From Deltaproteobacteria bacterium (GTDB lineage Bacteria; Desulfobacterota; Dissulfuribacteria; Dissulfuribacterales; QOAL01), in NCBI GenBank assembly GCA_027028245.1, contig JALVJO010000097.1, forward strand, positions 1 to 35,628: 35,628 bases of DNA. Direction: 5' to 3'. Shown piece by piece: positions 33,861 through 35,628 of the stretch. A program made the position numbers and the translations under genes. Numbering within the stretch: position 1 is the stretch's first letter; the number at the start of each line of letters is the position of its first letter. The notes beneath the pieces were generated by a model. The model ran no database searches, was not told the origin of the DNA, and worked only from the letters and a program-made list of their open reading frames with translations.

Positions 33861-34445
33861 TCAAAGCTTGCCCTTTGTGGATGGAACTCCCTTTACCCGC
33901 CTGTCCAGCAGGGATGCCTTGTCCATTACCCGCCCCAGTGCCTTGAAAATGGCCTCTGATATGTGATGACTATTTTTGCCATACTCTACCTTAACATGGA
34001 GAGTAATGCCACTGTTTACAACCATGGCCCTTAAAAACTCCTCCACAAGCTCGGTATCAAAGGCCCCCACCTTTTCAGTGGGAAATTCTACTTGAAACAC
34101 GAAAAAGGGCCTGTTGCAAAGGTCAATGGCCACAACAGCCAGGGCCTCTTCCATGGGAAGGATCTGAAATGCATAGCGCCTTATGCCCTTGAGTTCTCCC
34201 ATGGCCCTGGAAAAGGCCATGCCGAGACATATTCCCACGTCTTCAACTGTGTGGTGATAGTCCACATGGAAATCTCCCTTGGCATGAATCGTCAGGTCAA
34301 AGAGACCATGTGCAGCCCAGAGGTTCAGCATATGGTCCAGGAAGCCCACGCCGGTTGAGATATCCGTTTTCCCGGTGCCGTCTATGACAAGGCTTATGTC
34401 GATTTCGGTTTCATTGGTGGTTCTGGTGAATTTGCATGCCCTCAT
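33861..34445 (-). CDS. hisB: Imidazoleglycerol-phosphate dehydratase
   Basis: HisB dehydrates imidazole-glycerol phosphate in histidine biosynthesis. The family's paired metal motifs are present: TGVGFLDHMLNLWAAHGLFDL, DYHHTVEDVGICLG and NSHHISEAIFKALGRVMDKA. The length is the normal 194 of the monofunctional enzyme, without the HisN phosphatase domain of E. coli. It binds manganese and forms 24-mers in relatives. The other his genes are not nearby. The start is ATG 34445. It is followed by the lipoprotein gene. Confidence 0.97.
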   Translation of the reverse strand: MRACKFTRTTNETEIDISLVIDGTGKTDISTGVGFLDHMLNLWAAHGLFDLTIHAKGDFHVDYHHTVEDVGICLGMAFSRAMGELKGIRRYAFQILPMEEALAVVAIDLCNRPFFVFQVEFPTEKVGAFDTELVEEFLRAMVVNSGITLHVKVEYGKNSHHISEAIFKALGRVMDKASLLDRRVKGVPSTKGKL

Positions 34446-34557
34446 AATTATGGCCCCTGATGGAGTTTAAGGTTAAGGCGTCAACTGGCCGATTCATTAA
34501 CTGAACGGCGATTTCTCAAAAACAAGATTACCAGCGAATGCGGAGCGCAACAATATC

Positions 34558-34929
34558 TTGGCAAGAAGAAAAAAAAGACCACTTCCCGATATCAAGGACA
34601 TACTGAAATTGCTGGAAAAGGATTTTGAAATCCAGTTATTCCGGCTTCAGGACATTCCAAGTGCCGTGGCCTGGGCAGAAAGAGGCAACATTGCCATACA
34701 CGAGAATTATCATTCCAGGCGCAGGCAGTCCTATCATGTTATATGCGGCGAAAAAGAAAACCTCGAACGATTCTGCCGCAGGATAGGTGTTTCCCCTGAC
34801 TATATTACCGCCTCGGAATTCTTTAGGTTCTGGCACCTGACATGGTTTCCCGAATCAGCAAAACCGCCTGCCGGCAAGACGCCTCCCGGTAATTCTCAGG
34901 GCCTGACGTATATCCATCCCTGCAGCTGA
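34558..34929 (+). CDS. Hypothetical protein, no family recognised
   Basis: A rightward 123-residue ORF lying between two leftward genes. It is basic at the N-terminus (MARRKKRPLPDIKDILKL), then WAERGNIAIHENYHSRRRQSYHVICGE and ENLERFCRRIGV, with HLTWFPES near the end, followed by a proline- and glycine-rich tail. Start is TTG 34558 with a GGAG 12 nt upstream, so the true start could be different. The first ~95 residues look like a real globular protein. It overlaps the 3' end of the DsrE-like gene by 34 nt. I cannot assign a function; it could also be an over-called ORF. Confidence 0.5.
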   Translation: MARRKKRPLPDIKDILKLLEKDFEIQLFRLQDIPSAVAWAERGNIAIHENYHSRRRQSYHVICGEKENLERFCRRIGVSPDYITASEFFRFWHLTWFPESAKPPAGKTPPGNSQGLTYIHPCS

Positions 34930-35246
34930 AGATCTGCCAGTGCCCTTATGGCCGCAGGCACTGTTTCAAAAAAGTCGGGCAGCCTGGAAACCGGGATATC
35001 ATAGGCGGCAAGGGAATTTTCACACAGGTAGATCCGGCCCCCGTCCAGAACAAGCTGCTTCAGATGGTCAAAAAGGGGCCTGTCGCATTTTATGCACCTT
35101 GTAACAGAATCCCCGTTTGCAACTATCTTTACCCTCAGCACTTCTGAGGGGCCTGCAGTTTTAAGAAAATTGAGCCCGTTTTTGACTGCGATATCCCAGC
35201 GTTCCTTTTGTGCAACATGAAGCAGTAGCTTCAGTTCGTCTTTCAT
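34896..35246 (-). CDS. DsrE/DsrF-like protein
   Basis: A 116-residue protein with the DsrE/YchN-like fold pattern: LKLLLHVAQKERWDIAVKNGLNFLK followed by VKIVANGDSVTRCIKC and a third block GRIYLCENSLAAYDI. Family members carry persulfide sulfur on cysteines during sulfur relay or oxidation. Here C-x2-C (RCIKC) and a single C in YLCENS could be the reactive ones. It lies 17 nt downstream of ilvD on the same strand, so probably in the same transcript; a link to sulfur relay is inference from the fold. Not part of a visible dsr or tus operon. Confidence 0.7.
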   Translation of the reverse strand: MKDELKLLLHVAQKERWDIAVKNGLNFLKTAGPSEVLRVKIVANGDSVTRCIKCDRPLFDHLKQLVLDGGRIYLCENSLAAYDIPVSRLPDFFETVPAAIRALADLQLQGWIYVRP

Positions 35247-35263
35247 GGCATGATCCGCCCTTT

Positions 35264-35628
35264 CTATTCTACTATTGCCCCCCTCGCCCCGCTTGAAACC
35301 ATCCTGGCATACCGGGCCATGTAGCCTTCCCTGATCCTGGGCTCAGGCGCCTGCCAGCCTTGCCTGCGTCTTTTCAGTTCCTGGTCGGATACCTTTAGCT
35401 CAATCCGTCTTTCCGGGATGTCTATGGAAATGATGTCTCCTTCCTCTACCAGGGCAATGGTGCCGCCCTCGGCAGCTTCTGGAGATATGTGTCCAATGGC
35501 CGCGCCCTTGGTGCCTCCGCTGAAGCGTCCGTCTGTGAGGAGTGCCACCTGGCGGTCAAGCCCCATGCCTACAATGGCTGAGGTGGGTGAAAGCATCTCA
35601 GGCATACCGGGGCCGCCCTTTGGGCCTT
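35264..35628 (-). CDS. ilvD: Dihydroxy-acid dehydratase, C-terminal part (cut by window end)
   Basis: The 3' end of ilvD. The protein segment [52 protein letters not shown] and [16 protein letters not shown]-like tail is typical of IlvD, an Fe-S dehydratase that forms the 2-keto acids of valine and isoleucine biosynthesis. The serine in DGRFSGGT is the proposed catalytic base. The Fe-S cysteines lie upstream, outside the window. The reading frame runs off the right edge, so the start is not visible. It is 17 nt upstream of the DsrE-like gene. Confidence 0.95.
   Translation of the reverse strand, partial: GPKGGPGMPEMLSPTSAIVGMGLDRQVALLTDGRFSGGTKGAAIGHISPEAAEGGTIALVEEGDIISIDIPERRIELKVSDQELKRRRQGWQAPEPRIREGYMARYARMVSSGARGAIVE

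Noticed and set aside
1-35628. tRNA or rRNA genes, CRISPR arrays, insertion sequences, prophage
   Set aside because: None seen in a read-through by eye; small tRNA genes could be missed without a scan.

Overview
The window is a densely packed bacterial chromosome segment: 33 protein genes, no RNA gene, no insertion sequence, no CRISPR array, and no gene-free stretch above 300 bases. The gene set suggests an anaerobic Desulfobacterota ('deltaproteobacterial') lineage, probably a sulfur- or sulfate-metabolising one. It includes a class II (B12-dependent) ribonucleotide reductase, a biotin synthase with an anaerobe-like cysteine pattern, a CarD regulator, a Fur-FeoA fusion, a DsrE-like protein and several small lipoproteins. 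Base composition is close to 50% G+C by eye. The species assignment is inference.

Layout. 1-1.4 kb: two divergent Fur-family regulators, one fused to FeoA. 1.4-5.4 kb: trmL, then a leftward bioA-bioB-chrA operon. 5.6-10.9 kb: a leftward pair of an SbcD/YhaO-type nuclease and a 1315-residue YhaN-type ATPase with a membrane hairpin in its coiled coil. 11.1-14.4 kb: a YihY membrane protein, rpsU, and a short RpoD-type sigma factor divergent from rpsU. 14.7-17.5 kb: a DUF1015 protein and a small penicillin-binding protein. 17.7-20 kb: a glycine-zipper lipoprotein, carD and an rluD-type pseudouridine synthase. 20-25.3 kb: a leftward nrdJ-DUF2141-comEC cluster behind two NrdR-like boxes. 25.5-28.7 kb: cysS, convergent with a zinc-ribbon gene plus an RlmD/RumA-type methyltransferase. 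28.8-30.8 kb: a rightward chain of four overlapping genes (BamE-like lipoprotein, pcm, yqaA-like, SLOG/TIGR00725). 31.1-35.6 kb: mostly leftward housekeeping genes (ilvD 3' end, DsrE-like, hisB, a lipoprotein, an RNase II-type exonuclease) and one rightward orphan.

Most genes are ordinary housekeeping functions. Four observations deserve a second look. The biotin synthase has Ser where the classical [2Fe-2S] ligand Cys is expected, and extra cysteines elsewhere. Two NrdR-like boxes exactly 31 bp apart lie upstream of a cluster that joins ribonucleotide reductase to the DNA-uptake channel gene comEC. A Fur-FeoA fusion faces a second Fur across a shared promoter region. A zinc-ribbon protein is separated from the downstream RNA methyltransferase by a single in-frame TAG. 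I do not see a clearly new defence or mobile system here.
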